Source: Jeotgalicoccus psychrophilus DSM 19085 (GTDB taxonomy: Bacteria; Bacillota; Bacilli; Staphylococcales; Salinicoccaceae). From it: a stretch of DNA of 64,000 nucleotides. Shown here piece after piece: positions 41,254 through 49,630 of this stretch. Both the position numbers and the translations under genes were made by a program. Where the stretch lies: contig NZ_KE384463.1 in the NCBI RefSeq assembly GCF_000425845.1, positions 1 through 64,000 of the forward strand, given 5' to 3'. Positions within the stretch are counted from its first letter, which is position 1. Every line of letters starts with the position of its first letter. The notes below the pieces were generated by a model. The model had not been told where the DNA came from and did no database searches. It was given only the letters and a program-made list of their open reading frames with translations.

Positions 41254-41258
41254 TCGTG

Positions 41259-41292
41259 ATAAGCTTTAGCAGGTGCTGAAGCTTATTTTTTA
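41259..41292 (+). terminator. Intrinsic terminator of the patatin gene
   Basis: ATAAGCTTTAGC / GCTGAAGCTTAT stem (one mismatch), TTTTTT tail. Confidence 0.85.
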
Positions 41293-41332
41293 TACTATTA
41301 TAGGTGTATAGATATTATTGGAGGTGTTGTGG

Positions 41333-42100
41333 GTGAAAGTTGAAAAACTTCATATCGACGATCATGAAGAACAGGTTAAAGATGTTGTCATGCTCGCAGC
41401 ACGTATATTGCTTGAAGCGGGTGCGGAAGGAACACGGACGGAAGACACAATGAACTACATAGCTTCACATTATAGTTTCATCAAAAATAATAGTTTCGTT
41501 ACCAACACGGTGATAAACTTTATACTGCATGACCAGTCTTATCCAAGAATTTACAGAATTAAAGAGCGGAATACGAACTTAATTAAAATTTCCAAAGTGA
41601 ACAGCGTGTCACGAAAATTAGTTAGGGATGAACTGACGCTAAAAGAAGCGTTTAATCTGCTCGAAGAAATATATATCAAGACGAAAGACCATCCGATTTG
41701 GTTTAAGACAATAGCAGGTGCGATGATTGCCCTCAGTTTTTTATACTTGCAGGATGGCTTGAAAATAGATATATTCACGACGCTTTTAGCGGGCGGTCTC
41801 GGTATTTGTGTCACAGAGATTATAAAGAAAAGACTGACGACGCAATTTATACCCGAATTTTTCGGCGGGCTTACGATTGCCTTAATGGTCGTTACCGGGC
41901 ATCATTATATACCAGGCGGAGACTTGTCAACGCTACTGATTTCTTCAGTTATGCCGATTGTTCCGGGAGTACTCATTACAAATGCTATCCAGGATCTGTT
42001 CGGCGGTCATATGATGATGTTTACGACAAAATCATCAGAAGCGCTGGTCACATCATTCGCAATTGGTGCCGGTGTATCGTCTGTTTTAATATTCGCTTAA
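41333..42100 (+). CDS. Threonine/serine exporter ThrE, N-terminal half (DUF1212)
   Basis: 255 residues from GTG 41333, eight bases after GGAGG. A soluble N-terminal domain (about 10-120, with AARILLEAGAEGTRTEDTMN and SYPRIYRIKERNTNLIKISK) is followed by about five helices ending GAGVSSVLIFA. Split ThrE systems use this with the small partner encoded nine bases downstream; they export threonine, serine or perhaps other small acids. The proposed pair is complete here. Confidence 0.88.
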   Translation: MKVEKLHIDDHEEQVKDVVMLAARILLEAGAEGTRTEDTMNYIASHYSFIKNNSFVTNTVINFILHDQSYPRIYRIKERNTNLIKISKVNSVSRKLVRDELTLKEAFNLLEEIYIKTKDHPIWFKTIAGAMIALSFLYLQDGLKIDIFTTLLAGGLGICVTEIIKKRLTTQFIPEFFGGLTIALMVVTGHHYIPGGDLSTLLISSVMPIVPGVLITNAIQDLFGGHMMMFTTKSSEALVTSFAIGAGVSSVLIFA

Positions 42101-42109
42101 GGAGGAATA

Positions 42110-42568
42110 ATGATGGATTGGTTATTAAACTTAGTGTTTAGTTTTACTGCATCTTACTTTTTTGCTGTTGTCTTCGATGCGCCGAGAAAGTTATTTCTTC
42201 CTGCGGGTATTGTCGGAGCTATCGGCTGGATGATGGGGCAGACATTTGGCATAATATTCGACCTGCCGCTCGTTATGGTGAATTTCATCGGTGCATTTAC
42301 TCTTGGGATAATGAGTCATATAATGGCAAGGGTGCATAAAGAGCCGTCGACGATTTTTTTAATCCCGGGAATCATACCGTTTGTTCCTGGCGGACTTGCG
42401 TATAATGCTACGAGCAGCATTATTTTATCGGATTACTTCGGTGCGGTAAATATAATTATGGAAGTCATTATCAGCGCCGGCTCAATCGCTGTAGGAATAT
42501 TATTTGCTGAACAGTTTGCATTGTTATTTATCAAAAACAGACGGTTATTTTTCATGAAAAAAAGATAA
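42110..42568 (+). CDS. Threonine/serine exporter ThrE, C-terminal half (DUF3815)
   Basis: A 152-residue membrane protein with about five helices and the PGIIPFVPGGLAYNATSSII segment (about 91-110) typical of the ThrB-like/DUF3815 half. AGGAGG overlaps the upstream stop; ATG 42110 and ATG 42113 are both possible. It must work with the preceding gene product in one transporter. Confidence 0.88.
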   Translation: MMDWLLNLVFSFTASYFFAVVFDAPRKLFLPAGIVGAIGWMMGQTFGIIFDLPLVMVNFIGAFTLGIMSHIMARVHKEPSTIFLIPGIIPFVPGGLAYNATSSIILSDYFGAVNIIMEVIISAGSIAVGILFAEQFALLFIKNRRLFFMKKR

Positions 42569-42583
42569 TAAAAGGAGCTTATT

Positions 42584-43159
42584 ATGGAAATTAGAAATTA
42601 TGAAGAAAAAGACGAAAAAGGCTGGGTCAGATGCCGCGTATTATCATTTTTAGATACTGCGTATTACGACGATGTTCATAGAGAAAAAGAGAAATTTGAG
42701 AATCCAAGTATTGAACTCGTTGCAGTTAAAGATAATCAGGTCGTCGGTCTGATTGATATTGAATACGACACTGAAGAAGAAAAAGTCGTTTCAGAAGAAG
42801 AAAAGGGCGGGATGATTTGGCATCTTGCTGTCCATCCTGACTTTCAGGGGCAGGGTATCGGTAAAGCACTGATGGAGCGTGCCGTTGAAGAAGCGATTAA
42901 GCAAAACCTTGAAATTCTTGAAGTATGGACCCGTGACGCCGGTAATTCAGCGGACTGGTTTGAAAAGAATTCATATAGAAAAGTTGATGAATACTACCAT
43001 CTTTACTTATCGGATGAAGATATGGCGCACAGCGTGCAGCCGGGAGACAAAGCTCTTCACCCGCTGTACATGTTTGCAGAGTACACTGGAAAAGACATCG
43101 AACAGTTCGATTCAATTGAAAGAAAATATAAGTGCATGTGCTATATTAGAAATCTGTAA
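42584..43159 (+). CDS. GNAT-family N-acetyltransferase
   Basis: 191 residues with an intact acetyl-CoA site IWHLAVHPDFQGQGIGKALM (about 77-96) and WFEKNSYRKVDEYYHLYL (about 125-142). The C-terminus is longer than a minimal GNAT domain, including a HPLYMFAEYTGKDIEQFDSI extension. It follows the ThrE pair by 15 bases with AAAGGAGC, so it may be co-transcribed. Substrate unknown. Confidence 0.87.
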   Translation: MEIRNYEEKDEKGWVRCRVLSFLDTAYYDDVHREKEKFENPSIELVAVKDNQVVGLIDIEYDTEEEKVVSEEEKGGMIWHLAVHPDFQGQGIGKALMERAVEEAIKQNLEILEVWTRDAGNSADWFEKNSYRKVDEYYHLYLSDEDMAHSVQPGDKALHPLYMFAEYTGKDIEQFDSIERKYKCMCYIRNL

Positions 43160-43223
43160 TTAAATGGATTGTTTAAACTTCGTGCATTGATGGTATTAAT
43201 ATATAAATCCTGGAGGTGTCCGA

Positions 43224-43901
43224 ATGTTTACTATAGCTGAAGTGCTTATTTTACTTGGTACAGATGACGATAAAGGCACGGCTGTATCGTCGGCATCATC
43301 ATCGCTGAATTACGGTCTGGTTGGTTCCATATTATCCGAGCTTGCAATGAAAAAGCATATAGTATTAAAAGAAGGCAAAGTTGTACTTGCTGATGATACA
43401 TTAACAGACGTTTCATATTTCAATACTGTGCTCGATGAAATTAAAGAAGACCATAAAGAACGAACGGTTGAGCATTGGATTAATCATTTTGCCGGTAATA
43501 CTAAGGCGATTAATGATCCGGTGTATTTATCACTTGTTGATAAAAGAATTTTAAAAGAAGAAGATAAGACATACTTTTTCTTTTTTAATACTAATGTCTA
43601 TCCGACCGTTGATGCACGTCCGGAACAGGAAATCCGCAAGCATGTTAACGATGTTGTGTTTAATAATGCCGAAGCGGACGCTGAAGTCGCGATGCTGCTG
43701 AGTTTAATTAAAACATGCGATTTAACTGAGGAAGTGTTCGGCAAAGAAAGAAAAAAATCAGCTGAGAAAAAGCTGATTGAGATTATTGAAACTAATGAAT
43801 ACGGCAAAGCTGTCAGCCAGTCGGTTAAAGATATGGAAACTGCGATTTTAATGGCGACAACAACAGTATTAACGACAACAGTTATTATGAATAATAATTA
43901 A
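43224..43901 (+). CDS. GPP34 (GOLPH3/Vps74-like) family protein
   Basis: 225 residues. The N-terminal pattern FTIAEVLILLGTDDDKGTAV, followed by SSSLNYGLVGSILSELAMKKH and IVLKEGKVVLADDTLTD, fits the all-helical GPP34 domain, known in eukaryotes as a PI4P-binding Golgi adaptor; its role in bacteria is undefined. The C-terminus holds a hydrophobic threonine-rich stretch (ILMATTTVLTTTVIMNNN) that may contact membrane. GGAGGTG precedes the ATG; monocistronic. Confidence 0.78.
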   Translation: MFTIAEVLILLGTDDDKGTAVSSASSSLNYGLVGSILSELAMKKHIVLKEGKVVLADDTLTDVSYFNTVLDEIKEDHKERTVEHWINHFAGNTKAINDPVYLSLVDKRILKEEDKTYFFFFNTNVYPTVDARPEQEIRKHVNDVVFNNAEADAEVAMLLSLIKTCDLTEEVFGKERKKSAEKKLIEIIETNEYGKAVSQSVKDMETAILMATTTVLTTTVIMNNN

Positions 43902-43907
43902 AATCAT

Positions 43908-43943
43908 AACAGGCTGGAGCATAATGCTCCGGCTTGTTTTATT
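43908..43943 (+). terminator. Intrinsic terminator
   Basis: AACAGGCTGGAGC / GCTCCGGCTTGTT stem with T-rich tail after the GPP34 gene. Confidence 0.87.
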
Positions 43944-44076
43944 ATTTAAGAAATTCATAGACGGCGGTTTTCAATATTAAGTAACCTTTACAATATATTA
44001 AACAAATATAAATATTCGTTCTGTAAGATTTGACAAGCAGCATCAAAATCAGTCAAATTAATGGAGGGTTTTATTT

Positions 44077-45909
44077 ATGAAAGAAGATTTATTCAACAAG
44101 AGACCATTGGTAACAAAACTGTCAGCCGGTTTTCTGGCAGCAGCACTTGGGGTTACTGCAGTGTTCAGCCCGGTCGCAGAAGGCGCAGGCGGCGGTAATC
44201 CAAATAGTGCAGGGACAGCAGCACCAGTAGAAGATACAAGCGCGGAAGAAGAATTCTCTCCGATACTGTCAAATGACAAGCCTGCTGTTGCAGAAGTGCG
44301 GGTAAATAATATGCCGAATCGTATTATCACGACAATTAATGGTGATACAAGGTCGGGAATGGCATTCAACTGGTACACCACAGATTTATTTGAAGATGCT
44401 AAAGTATGGGTTTCTAAATCAGGAAACTTTGATGATACGATGGAGTTTGCTGCAGAAGCATCTGAAGTGACTTCAAGTTACGGTGAACGTGACGAAAACG
44501 GGAATTACATATTTGGTGAAGTGAAAGAAGATAAAGAAGGAGAGCCGGTTGAAGATGAAAACGGCGAACCTGTAATTAATGGATATTATACAGACCGTCA
44601 GGCGCATGGTGCTGAGTGGATGTCCGGAGATTACGGACATATTGAACTTACTGATGTGACGGAGTATTCTTATAAAGCACAGGCAGCTGACCTTGAGCCG
44701 AACTCGACTTATTCTTATAAAGTCGGCAGTGAATCAGGTGAAGTCAGCGAAATTGGAACATTCAAAACGTCAGGTGAGTCAGGAGATCCATTTAAATTCG
44801 TACACTATACAGATACACAGAATGCTTTCTGGAATGAAAATGTACGTAACGAGGCTTCATTTGGTGCAAATACTTTAATGAATGCACTTGAAACAGCAGG
44901 AGATGCTGATTTCGTTCTGCATACAGGTGACGTTGTAGAAACTGCTGAAGTGGAAGATGAATGGGTGGACTTATTCGGTCAGTCACAACCATACTTCATG
45001 CAGGCTGCAATGGCAGTGGCGTCAGGAAACCACGATGAATATGCTTTAAACTACGGTGACGAGCCGCTGACCGAAAAATTCAATGAGCACGTTAACGTAC
45101 CGGCAGCAAACGATGAAATTGACGGCGGTTCTTACTATTCATTCGATTATAACGGTGTGCATTTTGTCACACTGAATACGAATGATAATAAGGAATCTGA
45201 AGATAATCCGGAAGGAAAAGCAATCGGCGAAGAGCAGATGCAGTGGATTCGTGAAGATGTTGAAGCAGCACGTGACAATGGAGCAGAATGGATTGTCCTA
45301 AACTACCACAAACCGCTTTATTCTAAATCATATCACTCACTGCAGGATGAAGATGTGCAGAAAGTAAGAGAGGAATTAACTGCATTAATCGATGAGCTGG
45401 ATATTGATCTTGCACTGCAGGGTCACGACCACGTTATTTCAAGAACTCATTCATTAACACACGTACCGACAGAAGAAAACTTCTCTAATGCTGAAGTTGA
45501 AGATGTAGAAACATTTGTCGGCGACAACGGTGTAGAGTACATGGAAGATCCGGACGGTACAGTATATGTACTTCCAAACACAGGCGGGACGAAAGAGTAT
45601 GATGATGTTTACTCTAAAGGCCTCAATCATCTGCACGAAGTAAGACCGGATCTTGACTGGATGACTCAGGAAGATATGGATCATTACAACAGCCTATTTG
45701 GTTTCGGCGGCCAGCCGCAGGACACAGAGGCATTTGAAGAGTCACACTCGAACAACCGGGATTCTTCTACACAGAACTTCGCAATTTACGAAGTGGAAGA
45801 CGATGAAATGATCGTCAGCATGTATCAGCTTAGCGGTGATTTTATGCTTGGTGAAGAAAGAAATGTGGAGCTTGTAGATCAGTTCGGCATTCAAAACGGT
45901 GATAATTAA
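44077..45909 (+). CDS. Secreted purple-acid-phosphatase-like metallophosphoesterase
   Basis: 610 residues: signal peptide (about 1-36, cleavage near VAEGAG), an N-terminal fibronectin-III-like PAP domain (about 70-240, VRVNNMPNRIITTINGDTRS) and a calcineurin-like phosphoesterase domain (about 245-600). Metal-site motifs are HYTDTQ (His of the usual D-x-H replaced by Gln), LHTGDVVE, SGNHDE, NYHKPLY and LQGHDHV. The acidic composition suits a halotolerant secreted enzyme. It probably releases phosphate from organic esters. TTTACA (43987) and TTAAAC (43998), 11 bp apart, resemble PhoP half-sites but are weak. Confidence 0.88.
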   Translation: MKEDLFNKRPLVTKLSAGFLAAALGVTAVFSPVAEGAGGGNPNSAGTAAPVEDTSAEEEFSPILSNDKPAVAEVRVNNMPNRIITTINGDTRSGMAFNWYTTDLFEDAKVWVSKSGNFDDTMEFAAEASEVTSSYGERDENGNYIFGEVKEDKEGEPVEDENGEPVINGYYTDRQAHGAEWMSGDYGHIELTDVTEYSYKAQAADLEPNSTYSYKVGSESGEVSEIGTFKTSGESGDPFKFVHYTDTQNAFWNENVRNEASFGANTLMNALETAGDADFVLHTGDVVETAEVEDEWVDLFGQSQPYFMQAAMAVASGNHDEYALNYGDEPLTEKFNEHVNVPAANDEIDGGSYYSFDYNGVHFVTLNTNDNKESEDNPEGKAIGEEQMQWIREDVEAARDNGAEWIVLNYHKPLYSKSYHSLQDEDVQKVREELTALIDELDIDLALQGHDHVISRTHSLTHVPTEENFSNAEVEDVETFVGDNGVEYMEDPDGTVYVLPNTGGTKEYDDVYSKGLNHLHEVRPDLDWMTQEDMDHYNSLFGFGGQPQDTEAFEESHSNNRDSSTQNFAIYEVEDDEMIVSMYQLSGDFMLGEERNVELVDQFGIQNGDN

Positions 45910-45922
45910 AACTTAGATTATT

Positions 45923-45953
45923 AAAAGGGTGAGACTGCGGTCTCGCCTTTTTG
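45923..45953 (+). terminator. Intrinsic terminator
   Basis: Stem AAAAGGGTGAGAC / GTCTCGCCTTTTT, loop TGCG. Confidence 0.88.
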
Positions 45954-46027
45954 CTGTTTTCATTGGCCAGGCAGTACTGTATTATTAACAGATATAAATA
46001 ATAAAAATACGAAAGGTGTTTTAAGAT

Positions 46028-47554
46028 ATGGAATATGGGTTGTTATCGCTCCTGCCTCCGCTCTTGGCAATTATTATTGCCATTCTTACTAAGCAGACCG
46101 TCGTCGCATTATTTTTAGGCGTCTGGTTTGGTGCAACAGTAATGAATGAGTGGAATCCGGTTTTAGGTTTTACATATACAGTTAACGAAATCATGGTGCC
46201 GTCAATCGCGGACCCGTGGAACGCATCGTTAATACTGCTGGTTGTGTTTACAGGAGGATTTATTAATGTGCTCCGTTCGACGGGAGCGGGCAAGGCGTTC
46301 GCAGAATTTGCAACGAAGAAAGTGAATACCCGCCAGAAAGGACAGAACTTTGTCTGGGGCAGTGCATTTTTATTCTCTTATACAGAACCGGTATTAATAC
46401 TCGGTACGGTTACAAGACCGATAACGGATAAATTAAAAATATCACGTGTAAAACTTGCCTATATTGTCGACTCGATGGGCAGTCCGGTGGCATCAATGTC
46501 GCCAATCAGTGTATATGCGCCGTTTATTACAGGGTTGATTGCGACGCAGCTTGCAGCGCTCAGTTTATCTGAAAATCCATGGACGTTATTCATTCAGATG
46601 ATACCATTCCACTTATATGGCATTTTTGCGATTGTCGGCGTGCTGCTCGTCATTAATATGAAAATTGATATTGGACCGATGTATAAAGCAGAACAGCGTG
46701 CGATTAAAACTGGCAAATTATACGGCGAGCACGATAAGCTGATGATTAATGAGACAGGAAATGAAGAAGCGGCTGATGCAGATATTTTCAGTTTCCTTAT
46801 CCCGCTGGCACTGTTGTTTGCAGGAATCTTCAGCGTTATATTCTGGACAGGTGATATTGGAGCAAACGGACTTACAGGAGCATTCTTAAATGCAGATATC
46901 ATATTTGCGATTACAACAGGATTTTTCCTCGGTTCTGTTGGCGGAATGTTATATGCTAAACTGCGTTATCGTCAGCCGCTCGAAGACCTGTTAAATGGTT
47001 ATGTCGACGGTGTTATGCAGGTAATGATTGTACCGGTTATTTTAGTTATGGCGTGGTCAATCGGAACTGTAGCAACGGAGATGGGACTTGGCGAAGTAAT
47101 TGCTCACTATGCGGGAAGCTATCTGCCGGCATTCTTAGTACCCGTAATTATCTTTATCCTCGGAGGACTGATTGCCTTTGCCTCTGGAAGCTCATGGGGC
47201 GTATTCTCGATTATGATACCCATTGCGATTCCGATGGGTGTTGCACTTGATTTAGAATTGGCACTTGTCATCGGTGCAGCAATCAGCGGCGGTGTATTCG
47301 GTGACCACTGTTCACCGATATCCGATACGAGTATTATGTCATCCACCGGCTCTGCGGCAGACCATATGGAACATATTCGTACACAGCTGCCATATGCTAT
47401 TATTATTGGATTGTCAGCAAGTGCAGGATTCCTGATGACCGGACTTACTCAAAATTCGATTGCGGGAATTATTACTACTGCTGTCGTACTGATTGGAATA
47501 TTGCTGTTAGTAAATAACAGAACGAAAAATAGAAATCAAGCTGCGGCAGAATAA
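46028..47554 (+). CDS. Na+/H+ antiporter, NhaC family
   Basis: A 508-residue membrane protein with about 11-12 helices. PPLLAIIIAILTKQTVVALF near the N-terminus and the conserved SGSSWGVFSIMIPIAIPMGV (about 387-406), followed by GAAISGGVFGDHCSPISDTS, are NhaC/YheL-type signatures. It should exchange protons for sodium or an organic ion pair; the exact ion cannot be read. Ribosome binding site CGAAAGGTG; monocistronic with a terminator. Fits a salt-tolerant lifestyle. Confidence 0.9.
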   Translation: MEYGLLSLLPPLLAIIIAILTKQTVVALFLGVWFGATVMNEWNPVLGFTYTVNEIMVPSIADPWNASLILLVVFTGGFINVLRSTGAGKAFAEFATKKVNTRQKGQNFVWGSAFLFSYTEPVLILGTVTRPITDKLKISRVKLAYIVDSMGSPVASMSPISVYAPFITGLIATQLAALSLSENPWTLFIQMIPFHLYGIFAIVGVLLVINMKIDIGPMYKAEQRAIKTGKLYGEHDKLMINETGNEEAADADIFSFLIPLALLFAGIFSVIFWTGDIGANGLTGAFLNADIIFAITTGFFLGSVGGMLYAKLRYRQPLEDLLNGYVDGVMQVMIVPVILVMAWSIGTVATEMGLGEVIAHYAGSYLPAFLVPVIIFILGGLIAFASGSSWGVFSIMIPIAIPMGVALDLELALVIGAAISGGVFGDHCSPISDTSIMSSTGSAADHMEHIRTQLPYAIIIGLSASAGFLMTGLTQNSIAGIITTAVVLIGILLLVNNRTKNRNQAAAE

Positions 47555-47557
47555 AAT

Positions 47558-47597
47558 AAATGCACTGGAATCATAAATTATGATTTCAGTGCATTTT
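47558..47597 (+). terminator. Intrinsic terminator of nhaC-like gene
   Basis: Stem AAATGCACTGGAATCATAA with its near-complement ending GTGCATTTT, one mismatch. Confidence 0.87.
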
Positions 47598-47606
47598 CTG
47601 TGTTCG

Positions 47607-47670
47607 GATGAGAATGAGAATTTCTCAAACTCAACCGGGAATCTTTGGTTGAAGATGAAGAATTCTCATC
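47607..47670. repeat. Intergenic imperfect inverted repeat
   Basis: Outer arms GATGAGAAT (47607-47615) and ATTCTCATC (47662-47670), inner arms CAACC (47632-47636) and GGTTG (47647-47651), with GGGAATC in the loop. It lies between the nhaC terminator and a convergent gene; it may also end the minus-strand gene, though a T-run is lacking. Confidence 0.6.
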
Positions 47671-47689
47671 CTCAATCAAACGGACTAGA

Positions 47690-48598
47690 CTAGTTTATTT
47701 TGTACCATTTCGGCACAGTCAGTTTAAAATCATTATACCAGTCGAGAATTTCAGCATAGGAACGTCTCATCGTTTTAATCTCTTTATCGCCAAAACGAAA
47801 TGCCCATGGCAGTGAAGACAGCATATTGGATGCGATATACAGCTGGAGCAGTTTCCAGAACTCATCGGGTACATCATTATTGAAATAACCATCGATTCTG
47901 CCGCTGGCAAAAGCGGGACTGGCACTCGCACACCACGTAATCCGGTTGAATTCCTCATAAGCTTCACCGGTATCATGACGGTCAAAATCAATAATATGAA
48001 GTTTATTATTGCTGTCAATCAGCATATTGCCGATATGAAAATCACCGTGATGCTGCACATTTCTATTATTATTAATCAGATGTCTGTAATTATTGATGAT
48101 GTCCATTAAAAGATGACCGCTATCATATTTTAAGGCGCAGTCATTATACATTTTTATTTTCATATCAATTTTTCTGTTATATCTTGTAACCCATGATTCG
48201 GTGCTTTCACTGACAGTTTTAAAATTATGAATCGCAGCTAATAACTCTCCGGATTTGACACCAAAGTTATACTGCTCTGACAAAGTGAAATTATTAATTA
48301 CATCGCGAGCGTCGTTTCCATCTATCCAGTCCAGAAGCAAAAAATAATAAGTATTATTCAGACAATAACCATGTGCAGTAAGCTTGTGAGTCGGTACGTT
48401 GTTTTCCGCTGATTGCTTTAATAAATCTGCGTGCTCCAAGTACGTCTCTTTATTTTTAATATCAGTTACTCTGAGTAAATACTTCCTAGCATCAGTCACA
48501 ACGATAAACTTATAATCATTGGACCATCCTTTATTAAAAGGTGTAATAGATTGAATATTTTTAAGCGGCAGTTCTAAAGTGAGTGAGTTAATCATCAT
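47690..48598 (-). CDS. Aminoglycoside phosphotransferase-family kinase
   Basis: A 302-residue APH-fold small-molecule kinase. Catalytic motif VQHHGDFHIGNML (about 180-192) and metal-binding LHIIDFDRHDTGE (about 199-211) are intact, along with the linker LLDWIDGNDARD. Clinical resistance enzymes differ; most chromosomal members phosphorylate sugars, choline or macrolide-like molecules, and the substrate here is unknown. Start ATG 48598 follows GAGGAGA; a second ATG lies directly after it. Confidence 0.85.
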   Translation of the reverse strand: MMINSLTLELPLKNIQSITPFNKGWSNDYKFIVVTDARKYLLRVTDIKNKETYLEHADLLKQSAENNVPTHKLTAHGYCLNNTYYFLLLDWIDGNDARDVINNFTLSEQYNFGVKSGELLAAIHNFKTVSESTESWVTRYNRKIDMKIKMYNDCALKYDSGHLLMDIINNYRHLINNNRNVQHHGDFHIGNMLIDSNNKLHIIDFDRHDTGEAYEEFNRITWCASASPAFASGRIDGYFNNDVPDEFWKLLQLYIASNMLSSLPWAFRFGDKEIKTMRRSYAEILDWYNDFKLTVPKWYKIN

Positions 48599-48797
48599 TG
48601 AAATCTGTCTCCTCTAAATATTTATTCGCAATAACTTCAGACCAGTCCATAACTGTTCCAATAAAATCAACAATGCTGCATATCAATAATTAAGAGTGCT
48701 TTTGACATCCAGACCATCCCCTATGTTAATAATTTACTTTTAGTATAATATACTTGATACAGCATCAATAATGATACGCAGAACAGGAGTGTTACAA

Positions 48798-49535
48798 ATG
48801 AAATTTATCGGAATAGATTTGGCGTGGACTTATAAAAATGAGAGCGGAATTTGTGTTATGGATGAGAGTGGAGAAGTGCTTATCCTCGAATCTGCGGTGT
48901 TCAGCGATGAGGACATCGTCAATATTATTAAAACTTACAGTGCTGAAATACTGCATATCGCAATCGATGCACCGCTCATTGTAAATAATGAGACCGGTTC
49001 ACGTCAGGCAGAACGTGATCTGCAGAGGGGGAGAATTCACGGGCATCGTCTGTTTGCGTTTAATTCGAATAGAACATTTCTAACAAAAACATTTAAAAGT
49101 ATCCGTGGAGAAGTGTTAAGCAAGTTAATTACAGAACATCTTCCAAATATCAGCATCGGCAGGAATGAAGAGGGCTCGAGTATTATTGAGACATTTCCGA
49201 CAGGGATTGTGAGCGGCTTGTTCCCGGATATTTTCCCGGTTAGATATAAACGTAAAAAAGGAATGATGTTCGAAGAAACAGTCGGGCAGATGGTGCTGCT
49301 GATTGACCGGATTACAATGTTCGAAGAAGAGAATATTATTAAGAGCTTCAGCGAAAAACTGATTTTAGATGAAGCAACTATCACCCGTAAATTCCACAAA
49401 CATTTAGAAGATAAACTGGATGCAGTACTGTGTGCTTTAGGGTTGTACTTAATACATAAAAAATTGGCAGAACCAAGAACATTCGGCACAGATGAAGATG
49501 GGTTTATACTGATACCTGAGCTACTGAAAGATTAG
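48798..49535 (+). CDS. DUF429 family protein
   Basis: 245 residues from ATG 48798 (AGGAG upstream; the longer in-frame start at 48771 lacks a site). The N-terminus KFIGIDLAWTYKNESGICVM and IAIDAPLIVNNETGSRQAER show the RNase H/actin-like first strands with conserved Asp residues of DUF429, a family of suspected nucleases or ATPases without proven role. AVLCALGLYLIHKK near the C-terminus matches the family's helical end. Monocistronic. Confidence 0.83.
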   Translation: MKFIGIDLAWTYKNESGICVMDESGEVLILESAVFSDEDIVNIIKTYSAEILHIAIDAPLIVNNETGSRQAERDLQRGRIHGHRLFAFNSNRTFLTKTFKSIRGEVLSKLITEHLPNISIGRNEEGSSIIETFPTGIVSGLFPDIFPVRYKRKKGMMFEETVGQMVLLIDRITMFEEENIIKSFSEKLILDEATITRKFHKHLEDKLDAVLCALGLYLIHKKLAEPRTFGTDEDGFILIPELLKD

Positions 49536-49556
49536 TATATTTACACTTAACGAAAA

Positions 49557-49592
49557 TGAAAGCCTTTACATTATTTTATCTAATTATATAAT
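49557..49592 (+). promoter_or_regulatory. Promoter with overlapping cre-like site
   Basis: TTTACA (49565-49570), 16 bases, TATAAT (49587-49592). TGAAAGCCTTTACA (49557-49570) matches cre except for the central G, and covers the -35. Confidence 0.55.
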
Positions 49593-49630
49593 TGTAATTA
49601 TCAGATAATTTTATAAAGGGGATGGGTTTT

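Noticed and set aside
47690-48598. APH-family gene as an antibiotic resistance determinant
   Set aside because: Only the generic kinase motifs are seen; there are no mobile elements nearby and the substrate cannot be inferred.
49037-49489. 150-residue minus-strand ORF inside the DUF429 gene
   Set aside because: Serine-rich antisense shadow with no start signals.
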